A stretch of 64,000 nucleotides of DNA from assembly GCA_947471745.1 (NCBI GenBank), contig CANJKZ010001116.1, forward strand, positions 322,501 through 386,500, read 5' to 3'. Within the stretch, counting starts at the first letter, position 1; each line of letters opens with the position of its first letter. The stretch is from Closterium sp. Naga37s-1. Its lineage: Eukaryota > Streptophyta > Zygnematophyceae > Desmidiales > Closteriaceae. A program made the position numbers and the translations under genes. The notes under the pieces were generated by a model. It was given only the letters and a program-made list of their open reading frames with translations, did not search any database and had not been told where the DNA came from. Positions 63,003 through 64,000 of this stretch are shown here, in pieces.

Positions 63003-64000
63003 CTAAGACACACCTGAAGGAGCAGGACCGGGAGCGGGGAGGGGGTCTACCTGGGGAGCACCTGGAGCGAGGAAGAGCGGCGAGGGGGGGAGAGGGGCAG
63101 TGCGGTAGGGGAAGAGTCGGTAAAAGGTAACCGACTCGTCGAACGTGACATCCTGAGAGGGGAAGACACGGCGCGAGGTGGGGTGGTAAAACTGCCAACC
63201 AGGCACGTCAGGGACAAAGCCAAGGAAAACACAGGGAACAGTGCGGGCGGAGAGCTTGTCCGCGGTGGTATCGCGGACAAAGGCACGAGCACCCCAGATC
63301 CGGAAACGTGACGCATCGCCAACCTTCCCGGTCCACAGCAGTGTGGGCGAGGTCTCCGGCAAGGAGACACGGGGCCAGAGGTTGAGCTGATGCGCGGCGT
63401 ACCGGACCGCAAACGGCCACAGAAAATGGGGGGCAGCCGCATGGATCATGGAGGTACGAGCGACCTCCATGACTAAGCCAATGCGACGCTCAGCAACCCC
63501 ATTCTGCTGCGGAGAGGCCGGAAGCGTGAATGTCTGGCGGATGCCGTGCTCCGCACAGAAGGCTGCCAAGAGGTCGGAGGAAAACTCCCCACCTCTATCT
63601 GAGTGCAGACGTAGGACGGGAAACTTCGTCCCGAACCGCTCGCGGAGCTGGAGACGAGCAGCGCGGATCCAAGGGATCAAAACATCAGGGACCTCACCCT
63701 TGGTGCGCAAGGGGAAGACCGTGGTGTAACGCGTGTAGTCGTCGACGACCAGCAGGAAGTACCGCTCGTGGCCCTGTCCACGGACGCGGGCTGGGCCCCA
63801 CACGTCCAGGTGGAGAGTCTGCAGGGGAGCCTCTGTGGGAGGGAACGAGGAGGAGTGAGGAGCGGCGCGCTGCCGCCCCTCGACACAGGGAAGACGGGGA
63901 GGAGCAGGCGAGGGTGGGAGGGGAGGGAGAACCCTGGGAAGACCAGAGACAAGGACACGGCGGTGCATGCTACGAAGGCGCTGCACCGAGGGGTGACCAA
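63003..64000 (-). CDS. Second Copia-3 copy: integrase (partial)
   Basis: Reads from the window edge: PCVEGRQRAAPHSSSF (zinc site end), LHLDVWGPARVRGQG, LRLHSDRGGEFSSDLL and NGVAERRIGLVMEVARTSM with D, D, E present, then WQFYHPTSRRVFPSQDVTFD to PAPSGVS and a TAG. No frameshift, unlike the inner copy. Confidence 0.92.
   Translation of the reverse strand, partial: GHPSVQRLRSMHRRVLVSGLPRVLPPLPPSPAPPRLPCVEGRQRAAPHSSSFPPTEAPLQTLHLDVWGPARVRGQGHERYFLLVVDDYTRYTTVFPLRTKGEVPDVLIPWIRAARLQLRERFGTKFPVLRLHSDRGGEFSSDLLAAFCAEHGIRQTFTLPASPQQNGVAERRIGLVMEVARTSMIHAAAPHFLWPFAVRYAAHQLNLWPRVSLPETSPTLLWTGKVGDASRFRIWGARAFVRDTTADKLSARTVPCVFLGFVPDVPGWQFYHPTSRRVFPSQDVTFDESVTFYRLFPYRTAPLPPSPLFLAPGAPQVDPLPAPGPAPSGVS

Larger units (their letters stand above)
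59450..64000 (-). mobile_element. Second Copia-3 copy, running off the window
   Basis: 3' LTR at about 59450-59577 (TGTCGAGAGTAAAGG to ATAATTTGACA), diverged from the inner element's LTRs but alignable (TGCACTATCGAGA and CCACTAAAGCCTAC shared). The inner edge has CCCCCATAGGCAAAGTGGGG as in the other two elements. The 5' LTR, gag and protease lie beyond 64000. Proteins are almost the same as in 15729-22745 in IN and RT. Confidence 0.92.

Overview
The window looks like nuclear DNA of a GC-rich streptophyte green alga. The evidence is spliceosomal introns, a class I (TPS1-type) trehalose-6-phosphate synthase, a plastid HAD hydrolase of the plant type, and several Ty1/copia families. A zygnematophyte such as Closterium is my best guess, but it rests on recalled resemblance of the Copia proteins and is not proven. 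No organellar, bacterial, tRNA or rRNA genes were recognised.

Layout. 1-3529 (+) is the 3' end of TPS1. 4052-4603 is a solo LTR. 4737-14622 holds three members (A, B, C) of a small secreted, CHRD-like family; B is broken by a 260-bp TTAA-flanked insertion, and a complete Copia element (8009-12878) lies between B and C. 14784-29979 (-) is a broken, partial copy of a HAD hydrolase gene (HAD-1), split by an old Copia element (15174-28840) that is itself split by a younger one (15729-22745). 30443-42708 is a second version of the same block: an inverted scrap of A, a 516-bp TTA-flanked element, an RLE-type LINE relic (31180-34282), family members D (frameshifted) and E (intact), and an intact nine-exon HAD-2 gene (-). 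43911-48049 (+) is a nine-exon kynurenine 3-monooxygenase-like gene, divergent from HAD-2. 48909-55865 (+) is one 2318-codon open frame of unknown, repeat-rich protein. 55866-59449 is AT-rich spacer followed by minisatellites. 59450-64000 (-) is another Copia copy that runs off the window.

The most unusual signal is in the introns. In TPS1, HAD-1, HAD-2 and the KMO-like gene, many exons are preceded by one or more decaying tandem copies of 'intron 3' end + acceptor + exon start', and several donors are followed by short tandem copies of 'exon end + GT donor'. A palindrome, TTGAGTCGACTCAA or close variants, sits at the broken edges of such ghost exons in two unrelated genes. This resembles introns growing by tandem duplication across AG|GT splice junctions.

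The tandem block duplication can be ordered by insertions: the Copia at 8009-12878 has an empty site in the second block (near 35980), so it arrived after the duplication. The genes do not form one pathway; the cluster logic is local duplication plus transposon bombardment.
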